From positions 1 through 64,000 of the forward strand of contig CAKULG010000001.1 of NCBI GenBank assembly GCA_934667105.1: a stretch of 64,000 nt of DNA. The letters are read 5' to 3'. Within the stretch, counting starts at the first letter, position 1, and every line of letters starts with the position of its first letter. Below, one piece after another: positions 1-9,653 of the stretch. A model generated the notes under the pieces. That model was not told the DNA's origin. It saw only the letters and a list, made by a program, of their open reading frames with translations, and searched no databases. Made by a program: the position numbers and the translations under genes. The DNA is from an uncultured Clostridia bacterium (lineage in GTDB: Bacteria; Bacillota; Clostridia; Christensenellales; Aristaeellaceae).

Positions 1-1
1 G

Positions 2-346
2 CTGCTGGCGCTGCGGGATCAGCATCTCACCGCCGAGAATCAGCGGCCCGAGGTGCTGGAGGCCATGGCGCGGCTGGAGGCGGCCATGACCGGGCGCTTG
101 ACGGCGCTGGAGGCCCGTGTAGCGGCGCTGGAGAGCGGCGGCGCGGGCGAAGCGGGCGGCGATACGCCCGCAGAAACGATTCCGGCCTGGAAGCCCTGGA
201 GCGGCGTGCCCGGCAGCGGCTACCAGCAGGGGGACAAGGTGACCCACAACGGCAAGACCTGGGAAAGCAATTTCGCGGGCGAAAACGTGTGGGAGCCCGG
301 AACGCTGGGGACGGAAAACCTGTGGACGGAAATTGATAATTCATAA
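2..346 (+). CDS. Phage tail-associated protein with C-terminal carbohydrate-binding module (5' partial)
   Basis: The reading frame is open from the window edge, so the start lies upstream; a GTG at 53 is only an internal candidate. The first part is rich in Leu, Ala and Glu and looks coiled-coil. A Gly/Ala linker follows, and then a C-terminal module of about 45 residues with the Trp/Tyr pattern of a chitin-binding CBM5/12-like fold (W..W..., YQQGDKVTHNGKTWES, WEPG, LW). Such modules end tail or baseplate proteins of Firmicutes phages. It sits immediately before an endolysin and a holin, which supports a prophage tail/lysis module. The last four residues and the stop codon come from the AT-rich palindromic element that follows, so the natural C-terminus may have been altered. 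Binding to a cell-surface glycan is inference. Confidence 0.7.
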   Translation: MLALRDQHLTAENQRPEVLEAMARLEAAMTGRLTALEARVAALESGGAGEAGGDTPAETIPAWKPWSGVPGSGYQQGDKVTHNGKTWESNFAGENVWEPGTLGTENLWTEIDNS

Positions 347-404
347 TTCAGAATTCATAATGCGGAATGCGGAATTAAAAATTCCGAATTACGCATTCCG
401 AATT
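341..404. repeat. AT-rich nested palindrome in the endolysin leader
   Basis: Two nested inverted repeats are visible: CGGAATGCG at 363-371 against CGCATTCCG at 392-400, and CGGAATT at 370-376 against AATTCCG at 380-386. They are preceded by direct repeats of AATTCATAAT. The element overlaps the end of the upstream gene and stops just before the AAGGAGG ribosome site of the endolysin gene. Its composition differs sharply from the flanking GC-rich phage genes. Confidence 0.7.
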
Positions 405-416
405 AAGGAGGTACGC

Positions 417-1073
417 ATGGACAAAGCGCAAACGGCCCGGGAATGGGCGCTTTCCCGGGTGGGGTGCCCTTACATCATGGGCGGCACGGGGCAATTTTGC
501 ACGGTGGCCTACCGCAAAGCCCGGGCGGCGCAATACCCGGGCAGCGCGGCGAAAATACGGGAGAACTGCCCGCGCATGAAGGGCAGCGCCACCAGCTGCA
601 GGGGCTGCCGCTGGTGGGACGACACGGCGGGCACGGGCAAGCGGGCCTACGACTGCGCCCAGCTTACCCGCTGGTGCATGGACGCGGTGGGAATTAAGCT
701 GGTATCCGGGGCCACCAGCCAATGGACGCGCACGGCCTGGGCGGAAAAGGGCGAAATTGACAGCCTGCCCGGAGAAAAGCTCTGCCTGGTATTCCGCCAG
801 GACGCGCCCGGGAAAATGGGCCATGTGGGGCTGTATCTGGGGGACGGCACGGTGGTGCACGCCAGGGGGCACGCCTGGGGGGTGGTGCGGGAGCGGCTGG
901 CCGGGGCCAGGTTTACCCACTGGGGTATTCCCCAGGGCATGGAGCAAAGCGGCGGCCAGCTTCCCAAGCAAACGTGCCTGCGTCAGGCGTTGGATTCCGC
1001 CCGGGCGGCCCTGACGCGGCTGACGCAGGAATTGGACGCAATGGAGGAGGAAAACGAGGTATGGAGAAATTAA
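417..1073 (+). CDS. NlpC/P60-family phage endolysin
   Basis: A 218-residue peptidoglycan hydrolase, expected to cleave stem-peptide bonds at lysis. The NlpC/P60 core is visible: Cys80 in the YDCAQL motif is the likely nucleophile and His136 in GHVGLYLGDG the likely base, with His148 a candidate third residue. An insertion at residues 50-64 carries Cys51, Cys61 and Cys64, which might bind a metal. Residues 184-218 look like a coiled coil. The ATG at 417 was chosen because AAGGAGG lies six bases upstream; the frame also extends back to 333 through the palindromic repeat, which is unlikely to be translated. No signal peptide is present, as expected when a holin provides the exit. The last codons overlap the holin start. 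Confidence 0.85.
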   Translation: MDKAQTAREWALSRVGCPYIMGGTGQFCTVAYRKARAAQYPGSAAKIRENCPRMKGSATSCRGCRWWDDTAGTGKRAYDCAQLTRWCMDAVGIKLVSGATSQWTRTAWAEKGEIDSLPGEKLCLVFRQDAPGKMGHVGLYLGDGTVVHARGHAWGVVRERLAGARFTHWGIPQGMEQSGGQLPKQTCLRQALDSARAALTRLTQELDAMEEENEVWRN

Positions 1074-1516
1074 GCGGCGTTCCCTGGTGGGATAAGGCCG
1101 TGAAGCTGCTGGCGGGGGCCGGCGGGGCCGTGGCGGGAGCGCTGGGCGGCTTCGACACGGTGCTGATTGTGCTGCTGGCGTGCATGACGGTGGATTATAT
1201 CTGCGGGCTTATCGTGGCCTGGATGGGGTGCAGCCCCAAGACCGCAAACGGCCGCCTGGACAGCAAAACGGGGGCGCGGGGCATTGCGAAAAAGGGCCTG
1301 ATGCTGGCTGTGGTGCTGGTGGCGGCGCTGCTGGATCGGGCGCTGGGCGCGGAAAACGCCATGTTCCGGGAGGCGGTGATCTGGTATTATGTGGCCAACG
1401 AGAGCCTATCCATTCTGGAAAATCTGGCCCTGGCGGGGGTTCCCTTTCCCGCCCGGCTGCGCGCCGCGCTGGAGCAGCTGCGGCAAAAGCAGGATGAAGC
1501 GGGAAAAAACGAATAA
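1061..1516 (+). CDS. Phage holin (TcdE/phage_holin_4_1-like)
   Basis: A 151-residue membrane protein with about three hydrophobic segments (residues 12-30, 32-55 and 85-102) and the DYICGLIVAW and KTGARGIAKKG stretches typical of the toxin-secretion/lysis holin family. It would form membrane lesions that release the endolysin. The ATG at 1061 overlaps the last 13 bases of the endolysin gene and has GAGG just upstream, which suggests translational coupling. It is the last phage-like gene; a strong terminator and host-type genes follow. No integrase or att site is visible on this side. Confidence 0.85.
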   Translation: MEKLSGVPWWDKAVKLLAGAGGAVAGALGGFDTVLIVLLACMTVDYICGLIVAWMGCSPKTANGRLDSKTGARGIAKKGLMLAVVLVAALLDRALGAENAMFREAVIWYYVANESLSILENLALAGVPFPARLRAALEQLRQKQDEAGKNE

Positions 1517-1627
1517 ATGCATGCGGGAGGAATTTCTTTGAACGTATTGCCCCACGCAAAAGCCCGGCGTGCTCAAGAAAGTTCTCTCGCTTTTTTTCGA
1601 GATATTCCCATTCGTTTTTATGCAAAA

Positions 1628-1675
1628 AAGGCGAGCGTGGATTCTTTGGTTTACCAAAGAATCCACGCTCGCCTT
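1628..1675. terminator. Bidirectional terminator, 23-bp perfect stem
   Basis: The perfect inverted repeat 1628-1650 / 1653-1675 has a two-base loop and the TTCTTTGG...CCAAAGAA core shared with many palindromes in this window. On the minus strand it is followed by a T run (A run at 1624-1629 on plus), so it should end the htrA transcript; it can also end the phage lysis operon. Confidence 0.85.
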
Positions 1676-1686
1676 ATTTGCTTTTA

Positions 1687-2985
1687 TTACATATTCAGGT
1701 TGTCGATCACCCGCAGGGTGATGGACAGATCCACATACTCGCCCTCGCCGATCTTGCTCAGGTCGATTCGGTTCTGGCCCGCCTGCTCGGCCAGGCCGTC
1801 ATCCCGGAACACCTTCACGGTGATGGTATCGCCCTCGTTATAGGTCTTGAGCTTATTTTGCAGGGCGGTCATGGTGGAAACGATTTCGCCGTCCACCTCC
1901 ACGATGATGTCGCCGGGCTTCACGCCGCCTTCTTCAGCGGGGGAATTGGCTTCCACCTCGCTCACCAGGCAGCCCAGAGGCAGCTTGCTCTGGGCGGCGG
2001 AGGTGACGGTGGAGCCCAGCACGCCCAGGCGGGGCTTGCCCTGCAGGGGGCTGCTGACGGAGGCCTGCTGCTGCGAATCCTCGCCGTTGACGGGGGTGGA
2101 GGTTTCTTCATCGGCGTTATAGGCGCGGAGCACCTGCTCGATCAGCGGCTTGGCCACGTTGATAGGAATGCACATGCCGATGTTATCGATGGAGGCGCTG
2201 GAGAACAGGCCATTGGAAGAATACTTCCGGGCGGGGATGCCCTGCAGCTGGCCCAGCACGTTGAACATGCCGCCGCCGGAGTTGCCGCTGTTGATGGCGG
2301 CGTCCACCTGGATCATGCTGTTGGTGATATAGGTGCGGCGGCCGTAGCGGTCGGTGGTGGTATCGGTCACTTCACGATCCAGGGCGGAAACCACGCCCAC
2401 GGTCACGGTGCGGGCAAAATCCTCGCCCAGGGGGTTGCCGATGACGATGGCCCACTCGCCCACCTGCAATTGATCGCTGTCGCCCAGGGGCACGGCGGCC
2501 AGCTTCAGATCCTTCACATGCAGAATGGCGATGTCCAGATCCGCGTCGTAGCCCACCACGGTGGCCTCGTGCTCGCTTTCGTCATTGGCGATGGTGACGG
2601 TGACGCGGGAAGCGCCCTCCACCACGTGATAGTTGGTCAGCACATGGCCGTAATTGGAGATCACCACGCCCGAGCCCGTGCCGGAAAGGCTTTCCCTCTC
2701 CTCGCTCTGGCGGTTGCCGTAGCCATAGCCGAAGCCGTAGCCGTAATAGGAGGTGGTGGAGGTGTAGTTATTCACGCCCACCACGCTGTCGCGCACCTTG
2801 AAAACCACTTCGGTGAAGGGGCTGGAAATCTGGGAGGCGTCGGTGGTGGTGTTCACGATGGAATTCACCTCGTCCTCCGGAATGGTGTTGGAAGCCGCGC
2901 CCGCGTTAATCAGCGTTACGGCCAGCATGGCCGCCGCAATGAGTACGGCCAGAAAGCCCAAGTATAAATGAGAATTCTTTTTCAT
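1687..2985 (-). CDS. htrA: HtrA/DegP-like membrane-anchored serine protease
   Basis: A 432-residue S1C protease for quality control of exported proteins. An N-terminal signal anchor (about residues 7-30) should place the catalytic domain outside the membrane. The triad is His120 (NYHVV), Asp151 (DLDIAIL) and Ser236 (GNSGG). A single PDZ domain covers about residues 320-415, with the SPAEEGGVKPGDII motif. Residues 78-91 form an unusual Tyr/Gly-rich stretch. The ATG at 2985 was preferred over an upstream in-frame ATG at 3096 because AAAGGAGGA lies eight bases before it and the hydrophobic anchor begins right after. The gene appears monocistronic and ends at the bidirectional terminator. Confidence 0.93.
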   Translation of the reverse strand: MKKNSHLYLGFLAVLIAAAMLAVTLINAGAASNTIPEDEVNSIVNTTTDASQISSPFTEVVFKVRDSVVGVNNYTSTTSYYGYGFGYGYGNRQSEERESLSGTGSGVVISNYGHVLTNYHVVEGASRVTVTIANDESEHEATVVGYDADLDIAILHVKDLKLAAVPLGDSDQLQVGEWAIVIGNPLGEDFARTVTVGVVSALDREVTDTTTDRYGRRTYITNSMIQVDAAINSGNSGGGMFNVLGQLQGIPARKYSSNGLFSSASIDNIGMCIPINVAKPLIEQVLRAYNADEETSTPVNGEDSQQQASVSSPLQGKPRLGVLGSTVTSAAQSKLPLGCLVSEVEANSPAEEGGVKPGDIIVEVDGEIVSTMTALQNKLKTYNEGDTITVKVFRDDGLAEQAGQNRIDLSKIGEGEYVDLSITLRVIDNLNM

Positions 2986-3205
2986 AATTTCTTCCTCCTT
3001 TTTCAGAAGCGCCCGGCGCTTCTGGGATGATGCCCTTTCCTTCGGGGTACGCTTGTATTGTAACGCGGCTTTTTTAAGAATGTTTGAACGCCGCATGAAC
3101 TTCCATGATTTTTTTTGCGCAATTTTAAGATGTCCCGGTGGAGCGGAAATGATGCGGGAGCGGCGGCTGTCAAAGAAGCTGCGTCCCGCTATATCTTTCC
3201 TCGTT

Positions 3206-4072
3206 TCACACCCCTGTCAGGTCGAAGGGCGGGGTATAGGCGGTATCGGCGGAAGCCTTATCCTGGGTGTAGCCCGAAAGGCCCAGGGCCTGATAGTGGG
3301 CCAGCACGCGCGCGTATTCCCGGTCGCTCACCCGGCGATCCAGCCCCTTCACCGCGCACCAGGGCACGGGGCTGTATTGCCGCATCAGGGAAACGGGGGT
3401 GCCCGCCGGCAGCTTTTCCGCGATAAAATCCAGCGCCCGGCAGGAATCCTGGGTGCAGCCGGGTAAAATCAGATGGCGCACAAGCGTGCCTCGCAGCAGC
3501 AGGCCCGCGCCGTCATAAACGGGCGCGCCCGTCTGGCGGCACATTTCCAGCAGCGCCTGGGAAGCGCGGGCAAAATAATCGGGCGCGCCGGCGCACAGGG
3601 CGGAAAGCCGGGGGGAGACGTGCTTGAGATCGGGCAGATACACATCCACCACCCCCTCCAGCATCCGCAGCGTTTCCAGCGATTCATAGCCGCCGCTGTT
3701 CCACACCACGGGGATGGGCGGTTTATCATAGGAAAACGCCTGCAAAACGGCGGGGACGAACTGGGTGGCCGTAACCAGATTCAGGTTATGGGCCCCCTGC
3801 TCATACAGCGCCCGGAAGATTTCCGCCAGACGGCGGGGAGAAATCTCCTTTCCCTGGCCCTGGTGGCTGATGGGTGCGTTCTGGCAATAGACGCAGCGCA
3901 GCGTGCAGCCCGAAAAGAACACCGTGCCGCTGCCCCGCTGGCCCGATATGCAGGGCTCTTCCCAGAAATGCAGCGCTGCCCGGGCAACAACGGGGGCCTC
4001 GCCCATGCCGCAAAAGCCTTTTTTCTCCCCTCGGTCCACCCCGCAGCCCCGGGGACACAGCGTACAGATCAT
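3206..4072 (-). CDS. PflX-type radical SAM protein (COG1313)
   Basis: A 288-residue radical SAM enzyme of the family often labelled putative pyruvate formate-lyase activating enzyme. The 4Fe-4S/SAM motif is C56-x3-C60-x2-C63 (CTLRCVYC). An N-terminal cysteine set (Cys3, Cys6, Cys10, Cys21) is also typical and may hold another metal site. The substrate of this branch is unknown, and no glycyl radical enzyme lies nearby, so PFL activation should not be assumed. It starts 11 bases after the CARF nuclease gene on the same strand, making it the third gene of the uvrB operon. ATG with AAGGAGCAAT upstream. Confidence 0.85.
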   Translation of the reverse strand: MICTLCPRGCGVDRGEKKGFCGMGEAPVVARAALHFWEEPCISGQRGSGTVFFSGCTLRCVYCQNAPISHQGQGKEISPRRLAEIFRALYEQGAHNLNLVTATQFVPAVLQAFSYDKPPIPVVWNSGGYESLETLRMLEGVVDVYLPDLKHVSPRLSALCAGAPDYFARASQALLEMCRQTGAPVYDGAGLLLRGTLVRHLILPGCTQDSCRALDFIAEKLPAGTPVSLMRQYSPVPWCAVKGLDRRVSDREYARVLAHYQALGLSGYTQDKASADTAYTPPFDLTGV

Positions 4073-4083
4073 GGCATTGCTCC

Positions 4084-5247
4084 TTATCCGCGCAGCAGCG
4101 CGCGCAGGCGCTGGGGGAGAAAACCGTTCTTTAAATCCTCCAGCTCGATCACATCAATATTCAGCTCCGCCGCCCGCTGGCGCATGGGGGCGCGCCCCCG
4201 CTCCGCCGTCACGATGGCCGCCCGGGCCATCTGGCCCCCAAAGCGGTCGCGCAGGATGGCCAATTCGTTAAGCGCTTCTGTTTTCACCGCACAGGCCTTG
4301 CAGCTGATGAACGCCGTTTTCACCCCGCTGGTGGCCATCACATCCAATTCGTTGGTCACCTGGTTCGCCCCCGGCCAATCCACTACCACGCTGCTGCGCA
4401 CATCGTGAAACGCGCCGGTATCCAGGCAGGCCTGATACACAAACAATTCCAGCGGGCTGCCCACATCCCGCAGCCAGGCGCGCACCTGCCCGTCGGCAAA
4501 GGAAAAACGCACCCGCTCCCCGGGCAGAATTTCCAGGCCGCCGATCAGCCCCAGCCGGACCATTTCCCGCAGCGCCGCCTCCGGGGCGCGCAGCCGCCTG
4601 CCCTGGCCGCCCTTCACCAGATAGGGCGCTTCCGCCGAAAGGGCGTTCGCGCCCTCCCGCGGGACGGAGGCGCGCTGGATATACCCCGTAATGGCGGGCC
4701 ATTCCCGGCGAAAGCGCAGAAACAGCGAAAAGAGCGGGCCGAAAAGCCCCCGGTATTCGCCCAGAAGGGCGTTATCCACCCGGCCCTGGCGCGCCGCGCC
4801 TCCCGCCATGAGCAGCGCCTCCTCCACCGTCCATTCCAGGGGGCAGCGCACGCCCTGGGCGAAGGGGGCGTTGTGAATATTATAGAAGCTGTTGCTTTTC
4901 CGACTGTAGGTGAATACGGGCAGCGCCGTTTGGGCGCATACCAGGCCGCTGGCGAAAAGCGCCGCGTCCGTGCCGCCGGCGATATCCAGGGCACAGTCGG
5001 GATATTTTTGCAGAATTTCCTTGATGCGCCGGGCCACGGCGGTGGCGTCCGTCATGCCGCCCTGGAGGAAAATGCATTCGCATTCCACCCCGCGGCGCTT
5101 AAAATACGCCCGCAGCTGCGCTTGCAGCGCCTGGTTGGCCGCCGCCTCGGGCGGGCAGATGAACACCGTGCGCCGGGGATGGAACATTTCCGTGCTTAAC
5201 ACGTTTTCCAGCGGGCGTTCGTCGAAAAGCTCTATCAGCGTTTGCAT
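4084..5247 (-). CDS. CARF-domain PD-(D/E)xK nuclease, Card1/Can2-like (DUF1887)
   Basis: A 387-residue protein whose layout matches the Card1/Can2 family: an N-terminal CARF domain (about residues 1-145) with the nucleotide-binding DIAGGTDAALFAS loop at 88-100, a middle linker/winged-helix part, and a C-terminal restriction-endonuclease fold (about 255-387). In the nuclease, Glu267 (ELFVYQAC), Asp302 (NELDVM) and Lys317 (FISCK) occupy the expected catalytic positions. Characterised relatives are activated by cyclic tetra-adenylate from type III CRISPR complexes and cut DNA or RNA. Here there is no cas gene or CRISPR array, and the gene lies between uvrB (28-base gap) and a radical SAM gene (11-base gap). 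The ATG at 5247 has a GGAAGGAGC ribosome site. Confidence 0.85.
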   Translation of the reverse strand: MQTLIELFDERPLENVLSTEMFHPRRTVFICPPEAAANQALQAQLRAYFKRRGVECECIFLQGGMTDATAVARRIKEILQKYPDCALDIAGGTDAALFASGLVCAQTALPVFTYSRKSNSFYNIHNAPFAQGVRCPLEWTVEEALLMAGGAARQGRVDNALLGEYRGLFGPLFSLFLRFRREWPAITGYIQRASVPREGANALSAEAPYLVKGGQGRRLRAPEAALREMVRLGLIGGLEILPGERVRFSFADGQVRAWLRDVGSPLELFVYQACLDTGAFHDVRSSVVVDWPGANQVTNELDVMATSGVKTAFISCKACAVKTEALNELAILRDRFGGQMARAAIVTAERGRAPMRQRAAELNIDVIELEDLKNGFLPQRLRALLRG

Positions 5248-5275
5248 AGGGGGCCGCTCCTTCCGGGGAGAAAAA

Positions 5276-7291
<2,016 letters not shown>

Positions 7292-7316
7292 GGAAAGCTC
7301 CTTTAATACGTCAAAA

Positions 7317-7330
7317 AGAATGTTTGTTCG
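7317..7330 (-). promoter_or_regulatory. Putative LexA/DinR SOS box upstream of uvrB
   Basis: Read on the minus strand the site is CGAACAAACATTCT, matching 12 of 14 positions of the Firmicutes SOS consensus CGAACRNRYGTTYG. It lies just downstream of the uvrB -10 element, a position where a repressor would block transcription. uvrB is a known SOS gene in Bacillus. Confidence 0.55.
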
Positions 7331-7335
7331 TAAAA

Positions 7336-7364
7336 ATTATAGCATAGCCGCCAGCCTTTGCCAA
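7336..7364 (-). promoter_or_regulatory. Sigma-A promoter of the uvrB operon
   Basis: On the minus strand TTGGCA (7359-7364), a 17-base spacer and a perfect TATAAT (7336-7341) precede uvrB by about 45 bases. Confidence 0.7.
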
Positions 7365-7528
7365 CAAAAAAATTCTGGCTGGGCGCGGCGGGCAATTCGC
7401 CGCTTTGGGGCGCGTATGCTGCGAATTTCTGGCGGCATGCCGGGCGGTGGCGCGCTGGAAGCAGAAAGTTTGCTTCGGGCCGGGGCACAATGACCGCGAG
7501 GATCAAAAAATCGCGGAGGTGCTTTTTC

Positions 7529-8782
7529 ATGCCCCAGTATCAGATCACGCAAACGCCCCGGCTTTCGGGGGAAACGAACGTGGGCACGGCGAAAAACGCG
7601 GTGCTGCCCATTCTGGCGGCCGCCCTGCTCACGGGCGAGGAGGTGATTATTCACCAGGTGCCCCATTTGACGGATACCGCCCACATGCTGGAAATTCTGC
7701 AGGCCTGCGGGGCGGAGATCACGCGGGAGGCGGGGGATGTGCGGGTGGCCGCCCGGGCGGTGCACAGCCCGGGGGCGGAGCAATTGATGCGCGCCATGCG
7801 CGCCTCGGTGCTGGTGCTGGGGCCGCTTTCGGCCCGGCAGGGCGAATGCCAGATTTCCATGCCCGGGGGCTGCGCCATCGGCCAGCGGCCCATTGATCTG
7901 CATTTGAAGGGGCTGCAAAAGCTGGGGGCACGGGTGGAAACGGACGGCGGCTGGGCCCGGGTCAGCGGCGGGTTGCGGGGGGCCAACATCTATCTGGATT
8001 TCCCCAGCGTGGGCGCAACGGAAAATCTGGTCATGGCCGCCACGCTGGCCAAAGGCCTCACCCGCATTGAAAACGCGGCCAAGGAGCCGGAAATTGTGGA
8101 TCTGTGTCAATGCCTGAGCCGTATGGGCGCGCGTATCGCGGGGGCGGGCACGGCCAACCTGGTGATCGAGGGGGTGGAAGCGCTGCACGGGGTGGAATAC
8201 ACGCCCATTCCCGATCGCATCGAGGCGGGCACCCTGGCCTGCGCCGCCGCCATGACGGAGGGCAGCGTGCTGCTGGCGGGGGCGCGAAGCGATCATATGC
8301 GGGCGCTGCTTTTTAAGCTGACGGAATCGGGCGTGATCTGCCAGGAGGACGCCCGGGGCCTGCGCCTGCGGGGCAGGGCGCGCCATCCCATGGAGGCGCG
8401 CACGCTGTCCTATCCCGGCTTTCCCACGGATATGCAGGCCCCGCTGATGACCGTGGCAACCCAGACCCATGGGCTGTCGGTTTTTCTGGAAACGATTTTT
8501 GAAAATCGGTATATGCATGTGGTGGAACTCAAGCGCCTGGGGGCGCAGATTCGGGTGGAGGGGCAATTGGCGCTGATTCAGGGGGGCAAGCCGCTGACGG
8601 GGGCCCAGGTGACGGCCACCGATCTGCGGGCTGCGGCGGCGTTGATGCTGGCGGGCCTGGCCGCCCAGGGGCAAACGCTGCTTTCCGATCCCGCGGGGCA
8701 TCTGCTGCGGGGCTACGAGGGACTGGAAAACAAGCTGCGCGCCCTGGGGGCGGATGTGGTCAAAATTGAGGCGGAGGGTTGA
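7529..8782 (+). CDS. murA: UDP-N-acetylglucosamine 1-carboxyvinyltransferase
   Basis: A 417-residue enzyme that transfers enolpyruvate from PEP to UDP-GlcNAc, the first committed step of peptidoglycan synthesis. Lys22 (AKNAVLP) and the active-site Cys115 in PGGCAIGQRP are present, so it should be sensitive to fosfomycin. The two-domain EPSP-synthase-like fold spans the whole length. The ATG at 7529 is preceded by GGAGGT at eight bases; the frame stays open to 7358 but lacks family similarity there. Transcribed divergently from uvrB. Confidence 0.95.
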   Translation: MPQYQITQTPRLSGETNVGTAKNAVLPILAAALLTGEEVIIHQVPHLTDTAHMLEILQACGAEITREAGDVRVAARAVHSPGAEQLMRAMRASVLVLGPLSARQGECQISMPGGCAIGQRPIDLHLKGLQKLGARVETDGGWARVSGGLRGANIYLDFPSVGATENLVMAATLAKGLTRIENAAKEPEIVDLCQCLSRMGARIAGAGTANLVIEGVEALHGVEYTPIPDRIEAGTLACAAAMTEGSVLLAGARSDHMRALLFKLTESGVICQEDARGLRLRGRARHPMEARTLSYPGFPTDMQAPLMTVATQTHGLSVFLETIFENRYMHVVELKRLGAQIRVEGQLALIQGGKPLTGAQVTATDLRAAAALMLAGLAAQGQTLLSDPAGHLLRGYEGLENKLRALGADVVKIEAEG

Positions 8783-8846
8783 CAACCGCGCGCCTGCCCG
8801 GCAAAATGGAGGAGAAATCGCAAAAGCGAGAGGGGAGAAAAAGCAC

Positions 8847-9542
8847 ATGCAAAAGAAGCAAAAAAAAGGGGCCCGGGAAATTTTGGGGCTGATTCTGTTC
8901 GTTTCCCTGGCGCTGTCGGCGGCGTTTTCCCTGGTTCGGTTTCTGGGCGCGCCCGAAAGCCTGGCCCCGGACGCGCCCTATCAGAAGGTGAAAAGCGATT
9001 ATCTGCTGATGCTGGTGCAATGCCTGCTGGGGCTGGGGGTGATGTCGCTGCCCTCCGTCATCGCCCGGCGCTGGAAGCTGGGCATTCCGCATTTTATTTA
9101 CATCCTGTATTATGCCTTCCTCTATTGCGCGGTATTCCTGGGCGAGGTGTTTGAATTTTATTATGCGGTGCCTCATTGGGATACCATCCTGCATTTCTTT
9201 TCGGGGGCCATGCTGGGAGCGCTGGGCTTTATCCTGGTGGATCTGCTGAACCGGGAGGAGAAGGTGCGGGTGAAGCTCAGCCCGCTGTTTGTGGCGCTGT
9301 TCGCCTTTTGCTTCGCGCTGGCGACGGGGGCGGTGTGGGAAATCTATGAATACGCCTGCGACGCGCTGATGGGCCTGAACATGCAGAAATACGCCACCGA
9401 GCAGGGGGTGCAGCTGGTGGGCCGCGCCGCCCTGCGGGATACCATGAAGGATATTATTTTCGACGCCCTGGCGGCGCTGCTGGTGGCGGCGGCGGGATAT
9501 TTCAGCATTCGGAAAAGGGCCCCGTCTGTGGCGGAGAAATGA
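8847..9542 (+). CDS. Multispanning membrane protein, YjdF/DUF2238-like
   Basis: A 231-residue integral membrane protein with about six hydrophobic helices after a Lys-rich N-terminus. The conserved-looking stretch WDTILHFFSGAMLGALGF, with Asp and His in a membrane helix, resembles the YjdF/DUF2238 family of unknown function. The ATG at 8847 follows GAGGGGAG. It lies 64 bases after murA, so it is probably co-transcribed; ftsH downstream has its own promoter. No specific function can be assigned. Confidence 0.65.
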   Translation: MQKKQKKGAREILGLILFVSLALSAAFSLVRFLGAPESLAPDAPYQKVKSDYLLMLVQCLLGLGVMSLPSVIARRWKLGIPHFIYILYYAFLYCAVFLGEVFEFYYAVPHWDTILHFFSGAMLGALGFILVDLLNREEKVRVKLSPLFVALFAFCFALATGAVWEIYEYACDALMGLNMQKYATEQGVQLVGRAALRDTMKDIIFDALAALLVAAAGYFSIRKRAPSVAEK

Positions 9543-9571
9543 AGAAAAACGGCCGTTATTGTGGCAGCGCC

Positions 9572-9600
9572 TTGACAGAAAAATGGAAGAATGCGATAAT
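9572..9600 (+). promoter_or_regulatory. Sigma-A promoter of ftsH
   Basis: TTGACA at 9572-9577, a 17-base spacer and GATAAT at 9595-9600: an almost consensus promoter 53 bases before the ftsH start. Confidence 0.8.
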
Positions 9601-9653
9601 AAAGGCGCGCCCCAAAAGGGCCGGAAAGCCATCCCGAAAAGGAGGAAATTATT

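Noticed and set aside
1517..1843. Open frame across the terminator after the holin
   Set aside because: It translates the 23-bp palindrome and then the antisense strand of htrA.
3206..4072. Pyruvate formate-lyase activating enzyme, literal function
   Set aside because: It belongs to the PflX branch with extra N-terminal cysteines and has no glycyl radical enzyme nearby, so the specific reaction is not supported.
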